Shown piece by piece: positions 4,760 through 5,504 of a stretch of DNA of 5,504 nt. Numbering within the stretch: position 1 is the stretch's first letter; each line of letters starts with the position of its first letter. The notes beneath the pieces are model-generated. The model ran no database searches. It was given only the letters and a program-made list of their open reading frames with translations, and had not been told where the DNA came from. Source of the stretch: Candidatus Falkowiibacteriota bacterium (lineage in GTDB: Bacteria; Patescibacteriota; Patescibacteriia; CAIXNZ01; JADLGS01); the NCBI GenBank assembly GCA_020849205.1, contig JADLGS010000023.1, forward strand, positions 1 to 5,504, read 5' to 3'. The position numbers and the translations under genes were made by a program.

Positions 4760-5504
4760 TTAAATCGAACACGCGCTAGATCCACATGCTACACAGGTGT
4801 AGCAGCCCTCTGAAATATGGATGTTTTCTCCGCAGTCCGGACACTTACCGCTTGCGATAACTTCTTTTTTGCCAAGCGCTTTGTGGGCAACTGGAGCGTT
4901 AGCGAGGCCCAGCGTTGGAACTTGTACTCCGCCAACATTAGATTCTTCTGCTGAATGACCAGCGTTTGGATCTTTTGGAATTTCTTGATCTTTAGGAGTT
5001 GAGTTGAGATTAAGCACTTGTTCTGTACGAGATCCGTCGCGATACACAGTACAACCCTTACAACCCATCTGCCACGCCATGATGTATCCTTGCATCACAT
5101 CATCTTTTGTTGCTGAATACGCGAAGTTTACTGTTTTTGAAATTGCGTTGTCGCAGTGACGTTGGAATGCAGCTTGCATGCGAATGTGATCTTGAGCAGA
5201 GATGTCCATTGATGTGACATAGATGCGCTTGATGTCTGCTGGGATCTCAGGGATGTTTTGAAGCGTTCCTTCTTTGATGATGCGATCCATGAGTTGCTCG
5301 CTATAGATACCCGCTTCTTCAAGAGCTGATTTTAAATGTTTGTTGACGTAGGTGAGTTGTACATCTCCACCAAGAACATTTTTGTAGTGATATGCGAGCG
5401 CGAAATATGGCTCAACACCTCCAGAAATATCAAACATCATTGAAATTGTTCCTGTTGGCGCGATGTTAGTGAGCGCGGCGTTACGCATCTTGATTCCTTT
5501 TTGA
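4760..5504 (-). CDS. nrdJ: Class II (adenosylcobalamin-dependent) ribonucleoside-diphosphate reductase, C-terminal part
   Basis: The frame is open through the right edge (five codons, QKGIK, precede the first Met), so the start lies outside and about 247 residues are visible. The enzyme reduces ribonucleotides to deoxyribonucleotides with a radical generated from adenosylcobalamin. Numbering from that Met: NIAPTGTIS at 8-16 is the conserved substrate-phosphate loop of class I/II reductases; GGVEPYFALAY at 23-33 and QAAFQRHCDNAISKTVNFAY at 105-124 are barrel segments; GCKGCTVYRDGSR at 142-154 is diagnostic of the NrdJ group. A low-complexity linker (about 160-212) leads to a Cys-rich zinc-ribbon-like tail with CPDC at 216-219, CYTC at 229-232 and final cysteines C235 and C240. 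Such tails are thought to re-reduce the active site. The catalytic cysteines are upstream of the window. The gene sits upstream of the adenosyltransferase. Confidence 0.95.
   Translation of the reverse strand, partial: QKGIKMRNAALTNIAPTGTISMMFDISGGVEPYFALAYHYKNVLGGDVQLTYVNKHLKSALEEAGIYSEQLMDRIIKEGTLQNIPEIPADIKRIYVTSMDISAQDHIRMQAAFQRHCDNAISKTVNFAYSATKDDVMQGYIMAWQMGCKGCTVYRDGSRTEQVLNLNSTPKDQEIPKDPNAGHSAEESNVGGVQVPTLGLANAPVAHKALGKKEVIASGKCPDCGENIHISEGCYTCVACGSSACSI

Overview
The window is a compact, AT-rich, bacterial-type segment with five complete or near-complete genes and one truncated gene. Three genes read rightward (1-3151) and three read leftward (5504-3216), and the two blocks converge on a pair of back-to-back terminators at 3159-3208. 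No RNA gene, transposase, CRISPR array or phage gene is visible. Normal stop codons fit the ends of every recognisable family. In particular TGA closes the cobalamin adenosyltransferase exactly where that family ends, so the standard bacterial code is likely.

The gene mix suggests a small-genome bacterium that depends on its surroundings. It has an adenosylcobalamin-dependent (class II) ribonucleotide reductase, a short cobalamin adenosyltransferase, short spacers, and a large composite palindrome of the GTCATTCTGAGC / GAAGGATCT kind found dispersed in many environmental bacterial genomes. A Patescibacteria (CPR)-like lineage is my best guess, but it is an inference and there is no taxonomic marker here.

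Left block, rightward. 1-522 is the 3' part of a gene whose visible start resembles the last third of a response-regulator receiver domain, followed by a long Ser/Thr/Glu-rich tail and a strong terminator. 666-2039 encodes a 457-residue protein with the spaced His / His-Asp / His / Asp pattern of HD-type metal phosphohydrolases and a C-terminal half I cannot assign. It has its own promoter-like region and terminator. 2162-3151 encodes a dTDP-glucose 4,6-dehydratase-like sugar-nucleotide SDR (RmlB type), also separately transcribed, with no other rhamnose-pathway gene nearby.

Right block, leftward. The 3' part of nrdJ (class II RNR) enters from the right edge. It is followed by a 128-base cloverleaf-shaped repeat, then by the gene for ATP:cob(I)alamin adenosyltransferase, which makes the cofactor NrdJ needs, and then by a gene with its own good promoter. 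That last gene encodes a Nudix-fold protein (ADP-ribose pyrophosphatase-like) whose Nudix box has lost key glutamates.

The clearest functional link is NrdJ plus adenosyltransferase: deoxynucleotide synthesis fed by salvaged cobalamin. The more open items are the HD protein with its unassigned half, the degenerate Nudix protein, the receiver-like protein with a disordered tail, and the nested palindromic element. I found no convincing multi-gene novel system.
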